Part shown: positions 48,066 to 57,398 of the stretch, one piece after another
How the letters are laid out: every line of letters begins with the position of its first letter
Numbering within the stretch: position 1 is the stretch's first letter
NCBI GenBank assembly: GCA_903789615.1
Contig: CAIFEV010000003.1
Span: forward strand, 219,575 to 283,574
Length of the DNA: 64,000 nt
Source: an uncultured Lachnospiraceae bacterium
Lineage (GTDB): Bacteria > Bacillota > Clostridia > Lachnospirales > Lachnospiraceae
Reading direction: 5' to 3'
Made by a program: the position numbers and the translations under genes
The notes under the pieces: model-generated
Databases searched by the model: none
Seen by the model: only the letters and a program-made list of their open reading frames with translations
Told to the model about the DNA's origin: nothing

Positions 48066-48590
48066 ATGAATGAAGAGGTTGCAAGAGAAACAGTTGAAAT
48101 TGCGGCTAGACCGTTGAAACAGGCAGGTCAGTATTTTATCCGGAGGGCCGTGCAGATGGACGAGAAGGCCCTGCTGAAACTGATTGAACTTATGAAAACA
48201 GCGCCGGGGAAAGTGGTGGAGATGCTGAATGGACCGGGCAAAGAGATGTCCGTCAAGGAGCTCCTGAAAAAAGACGAGGGAGCAAAAAACATCGACATCG
48301 CGGAGCTTGGCATCGGCGATTTCAAGCCAATCGCAAGGCGCTACGGCATGGACTTTGCCGTTGTAAAGAGCAAATATCTGGACCCGCCGAAATACACGGT
48401 TTTCTTCAAGGCAAGAGATGCTGACACAATTGAAAAAGTTATGAATGAGTATTCCGCAAAGTGCATGAAGCGGAAGAATGAGATCGGCAGAGAAAAGCCG
48501 AGCCTTCTTGCGGCTCTGAAGAAGTTGAAATCGATGATCCTGTCAGCTCCGAGAAAAGAGGTCGAGAAGAGGAAGGAGGAAGTACGATGA
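48066..48590 (+). CDS. DUF3801 / PcfB family conjugation protein
   Basis: 174 residues; ATG 48066 chosen behind a strong AAGGAGGTGAT (in-frame GTG 48054 lies within that site, TTG 48063 is possible). LKLIELMKTAPGKVVEMLNGPGKEMSVKELLKKDEGAKNIDI and DFKPIARRYGMDFAVVKSKYLDPPKYTVFFKARDADTIEKV are DUF3801. PcfB of plasmid pCF10 is an accessory of the relaxosome. It precedes virD4 as usual. Confidence 0.85.
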   Translation: MNEEVARETVEIAARPLKQAGQYFIRRAVQMDEKALLKLIELMKTAPGKVVEMLNGPGKEMSVKELLKKDEGAKNIDIAELGIGDFKPIARRYGMDFAVVKSKYLDPPKYTVFFKARDADTIEKVMNEYSAKCMKRKNEIGREKPSLLAALKKLKSMILSAPRKEVEKRKEEVR

Positions 48591-48649
48591 ATTTTCTGAA
48601 GCACCTCTGCCAGGTGAACATCTGGCATTACAGGAAGGGAGGATTTTGA
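48587..48649 (+). CDS. Short coupling ORF before virD4
   Basis: ATG 48587 overlaps the DUF3801 stop; 20 codons; its TGA (48647-48649) touches the virD4 TTG start. The virD4 ribosome site AGGGAGG lies inside it, so ribosomes finishing here could restart on virD4. No functional peptide is claimed. Confidence 0.35.
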   Translation: MNFLKHLCQVNIWHYRKGGF

Positions 48650-49295
48650 TTGAATGGCAGTAAGTGGAAGAAAACGCTGATTCTCTGCCTTCCTTACATT
48701 ATCGTTAGCCTGCTCTGCACAAACCTTGGCGAGGCATGGAGACTGGCAGAGGGTATCAATGCATCGGAGAAACTACAGGATGTTTTTCAGAGCGGAACAC
48801 TGCAGATGGCATTTCAAAATCTGCTTCCCAGCCTCTATCCGTCGGATCTGATCGTTGGTATTGTCTGCGGAGCGGCATTGCGGCTGGCTGTGTATATGAA
48901 AGGCAAGAATGCGAAGAAGTTCCGGCAGAACGAAGAATATGGCAGTGCCCGCTGGGGAACTCATGCCGACATCGAGCCGTTCGAGGATCCGGATTTTGAA
49001 AACAACGTGATTCTGTCCCAGACAGAGCGGCTCACGATGAGCAGCCGCCCTCCGGTCCCGAAGTACTCGAGAAACAAGAATATTCTTGTCGTCGGTGGCT
49101 CGGGATCAGGTAAAACAAGGTTCGTTCTGAAACCGAACCTTCTTCAGTGCTGCTCAAAAAAATATCCTGTCTCTTTTGTGGTGACGGATCCGAAAGGGAG
49201 TATCGTCAACGAATCCGCCCACGCCCTGGTGGCAAATGGCTACGAGATCCGGATCTTCAACACGATCAACTTCCATAAGTCTATGCACTACAATC
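48650..49295 (+). CDS. VirD4-like coupling protein, exon 1
   Basis: Residues 1-215 of a conjugative coupling ATPase, TTG start 48650 behind AGGGAGG. Two membrane helices near the N-terminus (about 9-28 and 55-80), Walker A VVGGSGSGKTRFVLKPN and the KGSIVNESAHALVANGYEIRIFNTINFHKSMHYN stretch. A group II intron follows after the first base of a Pro codon. Without splicing translation stops at 49360, giving 236 residues. Joined to 51997-53126 it gives 591 residues with the family sequence N-P-F-A-Y restored. Confidence 0.9.
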
Positions 49296-51996
49296 GTGCG
49301 ACTTGTTCGCCGCCGAAAAAGCGGCGCACAGCGCTGTTTTTATTCAGTTCTGTGAACTGATAATTCAAGAGGTGGAATGAAGGGGTAACGCCCTGAAACG
49401 CCTCCCCTGATACTCCGGCATGCAGAGCGCAAACTCTGTATGAAGCTCGGTAAAGTCGGCAGAGAGATGCCGTAACAGGTTAAGCTGACGAAAGCTGTCC
49501 AGAGGTGGGCGGTGCATCCTATATGCCGGGGGTCTATAAGATACCCATGGTGAGAATGACAGAGATGTCTGACGAAACTCCCGAATGTAAAGGTCTATAA
49601 GTGCCACGCTCAGAAATGGGTGTGTGGGTTAAAGCCCAGGCAGTGCGGTTGAGTAGAAATGGTTGTTACGAAACGCCGTGGCACGTTACAGGCGTGTCCA
49701 AGCTGTCAGGCCCAGAGGGAACACCTAAAGGTATGTATGTACAGATAGAATTATCGGAACAAGGAAAGGCAGGAAGTCCATTGGATAATCCGACGAAGAA
49801 TAATAAGCGGATGAATTCCTGCTGAAAAGCAGTGGTCGAACCGATGATACCGTCTGCGAAAAAGAGGACGGTTAGGAATGGCCACGAGTCAGGCAAAACG
49901 TCAGCAGTACACAACCACTATTCATGCAGTCGAGTAAGAAAAAGAAATTGTCGCTCGGTTTCATAGGAATGGGGTGATGTACATGGCACAGAAAGCTAAG
50001 AAGAAAAGCAAGATGCGCCATGCGGAATACTATGACATGCAGAAAACCTTTGACGATCTGTATGCCGACAGCAAAAACGGCGAAGTCTTCGGGAACCTGA
50101 TGGAGATCATCAGTGCCCCGAACAACATCAAGCTGGCATTCAGAAATATCAAGGGCAATGATGGCAGTCATACCGCAGGCACGGATGGGCGGACAATCGA
50201 ATCATTGGCAGTCATGCCAGAGGATAAGTTTGTAAAGCTCATTCAGAAACAGTTCAGGAGGTATGAGCCTAAGGCAGTAAGAAGAGTAGAAATACCGAAG
50301 CCAAACGGAAAGCTGAGGCCTCTGGGAATACCGTGTATTGTTGATCGAATAGTACAGCAATGTATCTTGCAGGTCATGGAGCCGATCTGCGAAGCAAAGT
50401 TCTATGAGCACTCTTATGGGTTCAGGCCGTGTCGGAGCGCAGAAAACGCGATTTCCTATGCGTACGGGCTCGCTCAGATGAACAAGCTTCACTATGTAGT
50501 CGATGTGGACGTTAAAGGATTCTTCGATAACGTCGATCACAAAAAGCTGCTTAGGCAGATATGGACTTTAGGTATACGGGACACCAAGTTGATTCAGATC
50601 ATCAAGGCCATGCTGAAAGCACCTATCGAAATGCCCAACGGAGAAACTGTTCTCCCATCAAAAGGAACGCCGCAAGGCGGTATCCTTTCACCACTACTGG
50701 CAAACATTGTCCTCAATGAACTGGATTGGTGGATCGCCTCTCAGTGGGATGAAATGGTGGGGCACATGAAACATCCGTGTAAAGTGACCTATTATCCCAA
50801 CGGCGCTGAGAAAAAGTGCAACAGCTATACAGCCTTGAAGAAAAGCAACCTCAAGGAGATGCGGATTGTCCGCTACGCGGATGATTTCAAAATATTTTGC
50901 AGAACCAAAGAGGATGCCGAGAAAACCTACCACGCAGTCAAGGACTGGCTGTGGAAGCGGCTTAAACTGGAAGTTTCTGACGAAAAGTCGAAAGTGACTA
51001 ATCTCAGGAAACGTGACAGTGAGTTTCTGGGTTTTCGCATAAAACTGCGGCGCAAAGGTAACTCATGGGTGATAACTTCAAATATCTGCGATAAAGCTAC
51101 CCAAAGGATCAGCAAGGAAATGGCTGAATCCGTAAGGGCGATACAAAGCAGTAAGACGGCTGAAGAAATAAGCCTGAATGTGGGGGACTACAACGCCAAA
51201 GTGATCGGAGTGCAGGACTACTACTGCATTGCGACAAGGATCAACTTGAATTTCAGCGATATCGCCCGTCCAATCAATGGACAGCTTCTCCATCGTATTG
51301 ATGGAATCAAGAAACAGGGCGAAATCAAAAACAGATATCTGAGGAAACGGTACGGAAAATCGAAACAAATGCGATGGGTTGGAGAAACGCCGCTGGTTCC
51401 ATTAGCCTACGTGCAGTTCAAGATTCCGATGCGGAAAAGTCGAAAGATTAACCCGTATACGCCTGAAGGTAGAGCGGAGATACACGATAATCTCAGGATT
51501 GACGTGAATTCGATGCTCTGGCTGATGCGGCATCCGATTCCGACCGAATCGGTGAGATACAACGACAACCGGGTCTCCCTTTATGCAGGACAGGACGGCA
51601 AATGTGCGATCACCGGGAAGGAACTGGATGTGTATACCTGTGTCTGCTACAGGAAAGTGAACGATTGTAAGAAGGGCAATGACAGCTACCAGAACCTGAT
51701 GCTTCTTTCGCTGCAGGGATTGGCAATAGTCAGCTCGGATGACATGGCTTCTGTAGCGGCATTGGTGAAAGAATACTCTTTGAATGCCAAAGCTATTACC
51801 AAAGTGAACAAACTGCGCGCTACCGCAGGACTGCCGCTCTTGGCGGTAAAGTAGCAAACTTAGCCAATGTGAAAGAGTGATTGTGTATCACTGCTGAAAC
51901 TATGCTTGATGGAACGCCGGATGCGGTGAAAGTCGCATGTCCGGTGTGAAGTGGGGGAAAACCCGGAGACAATTTCAAAGGGTTACCTATCACTAT
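49296..51996 (+). mobile_element. Group II intron in virD4
   Basis: 2,701 bases. The 5' end is GTGCGAC, the 3' end CACTAT. Domain V is at about 51911-51950 (GAACGCCGG...TGCGGTGAAAGTCGCA...CCGGTG) and domain VI follows. EBS1 GGTTGT (49661-49666) pairs with the last six exon bases ACAATC (one G-U); EBS2-like AGTGC (49642-49646) pairs with GCACT directly upstream. It encodes a reverse transcriptase/maturase. Removal restores virD4 in frame. Class looks chloroplast-like, from the ends and the maturase. Confidence 0.93.
49983..51854 (+). CDS. ltrA: Group II intron reverse transcriptase/maturase (LtrA type)
   Basis: 623 residues from ATG 49983 (ATG 49977 or GTG 49974 possible). RT fingers and palm: VRRVEIPKPNGKLRPLGIP, VDVDVKGFFDNVDH, GTPQGGILSPLLANIVLNELD, YADDFKIF with the catalytic Asp pair; then the X/maturase domain. 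The C-terminal HNH module is decayed: the position of HCHHKLP in the sister intron reads VCYRKVN, and the last His is missing. The enzyme should still help splicing and reverse transcription, but second-strand cutting is doubtful. Confidence 0.95.
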   Translation: MAQKAKKKSKMRHAEYYDMQKTFDDLYADSKNGEVFGNLMEIISAPNNIKLAFRNIKGNDGSHTAGTDGRTIESLAVMPEDKFVKLIQKQFRRYEPKAVRRVEIPKPNGKLRPLGIPCIVDRIVQQCILQVMEPICEAKFYEHSYGFRPCRSAENAISYAYGLAQMNKLHYVVDVDVKGFFDNVDHKKLLRQIWTLGIRDTKLIQIIKAMLKAPIEMPNGETVLPSKGTPQGGILSPLLANIVLNELDWWIASQWDEMVGHMKHPCKVTYYPNGAEKKCNSYTALKKSNLKEMRIVRYADDFKIFCRTKEDAEKTYHAVKDWLWKRLKLEVSDEKSKVTNLRKRDSEFLGFRIKLRRKGNSWVITSNICDKATQRISKEMAESVRAIQSSKTAEEISLNVGDYNAKVIGVQDYYCIATRINLNFSDIARPINGQLLHRIDGIKKQGEIKNRYLRKRYGKSKQMRWVGETPLVPLAYVQFKIPMRKSRKINPYTPEGRAEIHDNLRIDVNSMLWLMRHPIPTESVRYNDNRVSLYAGQDGKCAITGKELDVYTCVCYRKVNDCKKGNDSYQNLMLLSLQGLAIVSSDDMASVAALVKEYSLNAKAITKVNKLRATAGLPLLAVK

Positions 51997-53126
51997 CATT
52001 TGCCTACATCCATGATGAAAAGGACATTCTGAAGCTTGTTACGACATTGATGGCCAATACAAAGGGCGAGGGAAACGGTGGGGATCCGTTCTGGGAGAAG
52101 TCGGAAAAACTGCTTTACACGGCACTGATCGGCTACATTCACTATGAGGCACCGATGGAAGAGCAGAATTTCACAACACTTCTTGAAATGCTCAACTCCA
52201 TGGAGGTTCGAGAGGATGACGAAACGTTCAAGAATCCGGTGGATCTTCTCTTTGATGAGCTGGAACAGAAGGAGCCGGATCATTTTGCAGTCCGTCAGTA
52301 TAAAAAATACAAACTGGCGGCGGGCAAGACCGCGAAATCAATTCTTGTTTCCTGCGGTGCCAGGCTTGCTCCGTTTGACATCAAAGAACTGCGGGAGATC
52401 ACCGCATATGACGAGCTGGAGCTGGACACACTGGGAGACAGGAAGGTGGCTCTGTTTCTCATCATGTCAGATACAGACTCCACATTCAACTTTCTGATCA
52501 GCATGATCTACACACAGATGTTCAACCTGCTCTGTGAGAAGGCGGATGATGTCTATGGCGGAAGACTCCCGGTGCATGTCCGGTGCCTCATCGACGAGAT
52601 GGCAAACATCGGTCAGATTCCGAACCTGGAAAAGCTGATGGCAACGATCCGATCCCGTGAGATCAGCGCTGTTCTCGTGCTGCAGGCAAAGTCGCAGCTG
52701 AAGTCCATCTACAAGGACAATGCAGATACCATCATCGGCAACTGCGACTCGCAGATTTTCCTCGGCGGTTCGGAGAAGACGACGCTGAAGGATCTCAATG
52801 AGTCCCTGGGCAAGGAAACCATCGACATGTACAACACCGGGGAGTCCCGCGGGACTTCTCAGTCCTACAACATGAATTACCAGAAGCTCGGGCACGATCT
52901 GATGAGTGTGGATCAACTGGCGGTTCTGGACGGCAGCAAATGCATCGTGCAGGTGCGCGGCGTGCGGCCGTTTCTGTCCGATAAGTACGATCTCACAAAG
53001 CATCCGAACTACAGACTCACTGCGGATTACGACAAGAAATACTGGTTTGATGTTGAGAAATACCTGAACCATCGGATGACTCTGCGGGGAGATGAGCGGT
53101 ATCAGGTATTGGAAACCGCTCCCTGA
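51997..53126 (+). CDS. VirD4-like coupling protein, exon 2
   Basis: Residues 216-591 after splicing, beginning PFAYIHDEKDILKLVTTLMANTKGEG. It contains TALIGYIHYEAPMEEQNFTTLLEML, the Walker B LIDEMANIGQIPNLEKLMATIRSREIS with VLQAKSQL, and IIGNCDSQIFLGGSEKTTLKDLNE, all typical of VirD4/TraG ATPases of the CD1115 family. It pumps the relaxase-DNA complex to the secretion channel. It has no start of its own suitable for making a working enzyme. Confidence 0.9.
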
Positions 53127-53226
53127 GCAGAAAAACCGGCAAACTGGCAGTTCGGCAGCATAAGGACAAATGTTTCGGATCTGACCGGAAGGAGTATAAG
53201 ACTTGAGAAAGAATACGGTAAGTTTT

Positions 53227-53258
53227 GCGCTTGTCAGGGCTGACAGGCGTTTTATTTT
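53227..53258 (+). terminator. Terminator-like hairpin after virD4
   Basis: GCGC-TTGTCA / TGACAG-GCG followed by TTTTATTTT, only 22 bases before the next gene: an attenuator or a partial terminator. Confidence 0.6.
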
Positions 53259-53279
53259 GCCTAAATGGAGGAACTACGG

Positions 53280-53816
53280 ATGGCAGAAGAGCAGACGTTA
53301 ATGCCGGGAGATATCCCGGATTGGGTGAAGGAAGCAGAGGAGCAGATGAAGGCGGGTGATTTTCCGGTGGCACAGGAAAAGAAGGAGGTTTCGATCAAGT
53401 TTGGAAAGGGACTGGTCGGTGAGCAGTTTACATCAAAGAGTGGGCATCCGTTCGTTGAAGTGAAAATTCCAAATGTGGATCCGGCGGATAAATCGCCGTG
53501 GGCATCTTTTGTGATTTCGCCAAAGATGATTCATGAGAACCAGTTTGGCAAGGGCGTGTGGATGAAGCTTCCGGAGGACGGGACAACGAGGATCAGCAAG
53601 CCGGTGATCACGGGAACCGGGCCAGACGGAAAGAAGATCTGGGGCAGGGATGTGCGGGAGATTCCGAACCCGGAACTGAAGGCGATGCTGGAGGCGTACA
53701 AGAACAGAGATCGGAGTTCGATCCTTGGCGCATTGAAGGAAAAGAAGGGAGAGGCCGCCAAGGCACCTCAGGCAGAAAAACAGACAAGATCCAAGCGGAC
53801 TGTCCCGGAGAAGTAG
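53280..53816 (+). CDS. ICE protein of unknown function downstream of virD4
   Basis: 178 residues from ATG 53280 behind GGAGGA. An acidic N-terminus, then a central part (FGKGLVGEQFTSKSGHPFVEVKIPNVDPADKSPWASFVISPKMIHENQFGKGVWMKLPEDG) that looks like a small beta-rich domain, possibly nucleic-acid binding, and a basic tail (KQTRSKRTVPEK). Such proteins are frequent after virD4 in Clostridia ICEs; role unknown. Confidence 0.65.
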   Translation: MAEEQTLMPGDIPDWVKEAEEQMKAGDFPVAQEKKEVSIKFGKGLVGEQFTSKSGHPFVEVKIPNVDPADKSPWASFVISPKMIHENQFGKGVWMKLPEDGTTRISKPVITGTGPDGKKIWGRDVREIPNPELKAMLEAYKNRDRSSILGALKEKKGEAAKAPQAEKQTRSKRTVPEK

Positions 53817-53944
53817 CAGGCGGCCAAACCAAAGTTTGACAGATGCATATCAGAAAGCGAGGGAGCAGATGAAATGCAGAGCAAGATCCCCTACCGACGG
53901 GGATAAGGGAAGGCATCCGAACAGAAGAATCGTAACTTTTCAAC

Positions 53945-53975
53945 GAGCTGACTGAAAGGCCAGCTCTTTTCTTTT
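53945..53975 (+). terminator. Terminator
   Basis: GAGCTG (53945-53950) pairs with CAGCTC (53961-53966), then TTTTCTTTT. Confidence 0.6.
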
Positions 53976-54122
53976 CCAGAGCAGAGCCGAAAGTGCATCG
54001 GTTCTGGAAATTTGCAGCATTACAACATTCAATATCGTAATCACAAGGAGGATTTTCTCCCAAGCCGCAGCGACAAAACCCATCTGACCTTCCGAAAGCC
54101 GCAGAGAGACAGGAGATTCTGC

Positions 54123-54209
54123 GTTTTGTCGGCAATGATCTCCGGACGACAGAATAAAGTCCGACAGAAAGGTTTTTGTCGTTGAACGAGGTACGGAAGT
54201 TTTGTCGTT
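54123..54209 (+). repeat. Left repeats of the RIT-like element
   Basis: GTTTTGTCGG (54123-54132), TTTTGTCGTT (54174-54183) and GTTTTGTCGTT (54199-54209), direct copies likely bound by the recombinases. Confidence 0.6.
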
Positions 54210-54265
54210 CGCTGTTATACTGTTACCCTGTTCCGCCAGAGAGCGGAGGAAAGGAGGTAACAGCA

Positions 54266-55570
54266 GTGACAGATTTAAGAGAACTGCAAACGAGTCCGGA
54301 AAAGATCCAGCGGTACGGGGTCTATACCTTTCGGACGGCAACAAAAGAGGGCTTGGTCTATGCCAGATCGTTCATTGTGGTCCGAAACGGGTATGGCGTG
54401 ATCGTCAGGTTCACCAGACTCCAGGACTATGCCGGCTTCAAGACGTATAAACCGATCACATCCAATGCAGAGAAAAAGCTGTATTACGTATGCGGGATGC
54501 TGAACTATGTCCTGGTGGACCATGGGCAGAGGTTCGGCATCCGTCATGTATTCGGGATCACTGCCCAGATGCTTCAGGAGTACTTTGATTATTACGCATC
54601 TGGCAGGAAGGCGGATGGCGATTACAGGGGCCGTGACAGCATCCTCAAATGCATCAGTGCCGTGACGGCGTTCATGGCGAACCTTGTGTGGAAGTTCGGG
54701 GGATACATGAAGGTCACCAGGCAGGATCTCTACTGGGATGAGGTCGCCTATGACAGAAATGGCCGGCGATACCACAAAGCTGTGCCGGTATTCCAGACTG
54801 TAGGGATGCCGGTAAGGAAGCGGATCTTCCGGGACATTCCGTACAGGGTTTTTGAAATCCTCATACCAATGGCGTTCCGCTATGCCAGGGACATTGCTTT
54901 CGGCCTCTGCCTTCAGGCGTTTGCCGGACTTCGTGCCGGGGAGGTCTGCAGCGTCAGGCAGGAAAACAGCCCTCTCGGAAAGGGGATCACTTTCACAGAG
55001 GTAGGCGGGCATGTCGTTAAAGCGGAGATCGATGTGGAACAGGAGATCCGGATCCGCGATGATGACGTGGAGGTTGGGATGATCAAGAAGGAACGCCGGC
55101 AGTGCGTATATCCTGCATTCCTGGGAGCGTTCTGCAAGGCTTATGAACTGCATAAGGAATACCTTTCCGGCCGCACCTTTGAAAGGGATTACTGTCCCAT
55201 GTTCATCAACAGGAACGGGGAGGCGATGACGTATGAGTCCTACCGTATAAGATTTCACGATCTTATCAATAATCATCTGAGGCCATATCTTATTCAGAAT
55301 GCCGATCCGGAGTTGAGGCTTTACGGGCAGCTTCTGTATGAAAATCAGCTTGGGACGCACGCGCTCCGCCATTGGTTTACGGTACAGCTCGTCCTTCGCG
55401 GCGAGGATATAGGGGCTATCCAGTACTGGCGCGGCGACAGCAGCCCGGACAGTGCATTTGAGTACCTGCAGAATAAGGGAGATTTGACAAAAGAGCTGAA
55501 GGCAGCCGGCGACAGACTTGTTGAACTGCTCATGTCTGAATGGGAGGGCGACGATGACGGTACTGTTTGA
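54266..55570 (+). CDS. Tyrosine recombinase 1 of the trio
   Basis: 434 residues from GTG 54266 behind AAGGAGGTAA. Catalytic pattern: first Arg in FAGLRAGEV (about residue 224), HALRH box, then QYWRGDSSPDSAFEYLQN with the Trp/His position and the nucleophilic Tyr. N-terminal SAM-like DNA-binding part. All catalytic positions look intact. It overlaps the next gene by 17 bases. Corresponds in position to TnpA of Tn554 / RitA. Confidence 0.85.
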   Translation: MTDLRELQTSPEKIQRYGVYTFRTATKEGLVYARSFIVVRNGYGVIVRFTRLQDYAGFKTYKPITSNAEKKLYYVCGMLNYVLVDHGQRFGIRHVFGITAQMLQEYFDYYASGRKADGDYRGRDSILKCISAVTAFMANLVWKFGGYMKVTRQDLYWDEVAYDRNGRRYHKAVPVFQTVGMPVRKRIFRDIPYRVFEILIPMAFRYARDIAFGLCLQAFAGLRAGEVCSVRQENSPLGKGITFTEVGGHVVKAEIDVEQEIRIRDDDVEVGMIKKERRQCVYPAFLGAFCKAYELHKEYLSGRTFERDYCPMFINRNGEAMTYESYRIRFHDLINNHLRPYLIQNADPELRLYGQLLYENQLGTHALRHWFTVQLVLRGEDIGAIQYWRGDSSPDSAFEYLQNKGDLTKELKAAGDRLVELLMSEWEGDDDGTV

Positions 55571-57398
55571 TGAAATCCTGAGGGATGCGGAAAGGACAGG
55601 ATCGAAGTACCGTGACATCTGCCGGTGCCGTGATGATCTCCTGGGTTTCCTTGACAGGAATGCGTGGTTTGGACAGGTTCCTGCAGGTACGGGCCTTGAA
55701 ATCATGGTTCCTGATTATGAAGGCATGCGCGGTGCGGTATGCCTTTGGCTGGAAGCTTATCAGAAACCGCCGCGGGAAAAAATGGAGCTTCTGCTCAAGC
55801 AGTATCAGTACCGTCTTCCACAAACCTGTGCTCTTTATCGGACCTTTGCGGAGACGGAAGACATCGCGGACAGACCTGGTGGGTGGAAGATCCTGGATTT
55901 TATCCTCTCGTCCTGTGACCGGGAACTGTGCCTGTACAGTCAGGATGAGCTGGACCGGATCATGGAGGAAACGAGAGAGAGGCTCCCGACGGGCAATGCG
56001 AGGTTGCTGGCGAAGTTCATAACGGAAGAGATCAGAAAGGGGCAGTATCGCTATGCAATCCATTCCAGACGACAGAACGAGTTAAAAAAAGATGCCTATT
56101 CATTACGGGATTTCAGTGTGATGGCTTACTGTGTGTTTAACCCGGATTCTTGGAAGGAGAACCGCTTGGTCGAAAAAGCGGTTTCATCAAGGAAGAATGC
56201 AAATCTCTGGCTCTTTACGGCACTCCATTTCTTCGGTGCCATCAGGCAGTCGGATCTTGTTCGGTTTCCAGTACCATCGCTGCCCTGTTCTAAGGAACGG
56301 CTGAAAACAATGGTAGAGGACGGAACGTATAGGGATGAAGATGCGCGGGGCGTATCAGAGGAGCTTGTGCTCAGACTGAAATACCTGCCGATGCATCCGT
56401 CCAAAACGGCCAGGTATCAGGGGATCCCGGAACTGAAGTTTTATCTTCCGGAATCTCTTAAAACAGCCCTGGGCTGGATCCTGTCGGTCCGACTGATACA
56501 CCACATGGAAGGGGAAGCGCTGGTTGAGCCAGTACAGGATCTTATAAGCGGAAAAAGATTTTTCGGGGAAGCTTTTGCGGAAGCACTTGGGAACCGGCGT
56601 TTTCAGACAAGGCGCGCGAACAAGGCATATATGCAGGGAATCGAGCTGGTGACGGAGGATGAGCCAGGGAAGCCGAAGGGATATATGCTGGCAGCACTCG
56701 CGCGGAGCCATAAGGGCGGGATCAGCTCGATTCCGGAGATGACGGATATTTATCTTAAAGATGCCGCCTTTTCCGGATACCGGCCTGAGTTTATCCTCCG
56801 GGAGATGTTTGAAAGGGGGATTTTCGGTTTTATACCGGCCATGATGCTGGAGAGGTATGCGGGCGACGGGTACAGGACGCTGGATGTCTCCCGTCAGACA
56901 GACCTGATCCGGAGTATTGGCCTCGATGCCCTGCAAATCGAGGAAGTAACACTGCTTGTGGAAACAGCACTGGAAAAAGCCAGGGCAGTTGTCACCGCGA
57001 TTCCGGAGGAAGGGCTTGGAACAGCCCTCCAAAGAATCGCAAACGGGGCGGCTGCTTCAAGGCAGGAAGAGACTCTCTGTCTCAGGGTTGCGGTCGGCCT
57101 GTCCTGTGTGGATCCGCTCCGTGGCGGGTGTATCGGCTGCGGATATGAAATCTATACGAAAGCAGCCTTCCACCTGCTTATGAAGGAATACGTCCGGATA
57201 AGCAGGTTGAAAAAAGAGGCACAAGGAATAGAAAAATCAAGGCTTAGGGACCTGTTGCTACAGGGAATCCTGCCAGCAGTCAGGGAGATAGTTGTCAGTC
57301 TTCCCCTGCTGTATCCGGGCGCCGAGACAGGGATCCTTTTGGAGATGATGGAAAGGGGAATGCGCGATGCAGATGGTGGCAGACTTACAGGATTTTGA
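55554..57398 (+). CDS. Large recombinase-like protein 2 of the trio (TnpB-like)
   Basis: 614 residues from ATG 55554. FTALHFFGAIRQSDLVRFPVP holds a likely first Arg and ALARSHKGG a candidate second box, but a clear HxxR...H...Y set is hard to see, so catalysis is uncertain. A CxxC pair lies in GCIGCGYEIYTKAAFHLLMKEY near the end. Size and position match TnpB of Tn554 or the middle RIT gene. It overlaps the genes on both sides. Confidence 0.7.
   Translation: MTVLFDEILRDAERTGSKYRDICRCRDDLLGFLDRNAWFGQVPAGTGLEIMVPDYEGMRGAVCLWLEAYQKPPREKMELLLKQYQYRLPQTCALYRTFAETEDIADRPGGWKILDFILSSCDRELCLYSQDELDRIMEETRERLPTGNARLLAKFITEEIRKGQYRYAIHSRRQNELKKDAYSLRDFSVMAYCVFNPDSWKENRLVEKAVSSRKNANLWLFTALHFFGAIRQSDLVRFPVPSLPCSKERLKTMVEDGTYRDEDARGVSEELVLRLKYLPMHPSKTARYQGIPELKFYLPESLKTALGWILSVRLIHHMEGEALVEPVQDLISGKRFFGEAFAEALGNRRFQTRRANKAYMQGIELVTEDEPGKPKGYMLAALARSHKGGISSIPEMTDIYLKDAAFSGYRPEFILREMFERGIFGFIPAMMLERYAGDGYRTLDVSRQTDLIRSIGLDALQIEEVTLLVETALEKARAVVTAIPEEGLGTALQRIANGAAASRQEETLCLRVAVGLSCVDPLRGGCIGCGYEIYTKAAFHLLMKEYVRISRLKKEAQGIEKSRLRDLLLQGILPAVREIVVSLPLLYPGAETGILLEMMERGMRDADGGRLTGF

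Larger units (their letters stand above)
53817..54265 (+). other. Non-coding stretch with terminator and left end of the RIT-like element
   Basis: 449 bases. It contains a terminator at 53945-53975, then three GTTTTGTCG-type copies (54123, 54174, 54199) that mark the left end of the Tn554/RIT-like element, and the ribosome site AAGGAGGTAA before its first gene. No protein gene seen. Confidence 0.6.

Noticed and set aside
48650..49360. VirD4 as a naturally short 236-residue protein
   Set aside because: The last 21 codons come from group II intron sequence; removing the intron joins the frame exactly to a second exon with Walker B and other VirD4 motifs.
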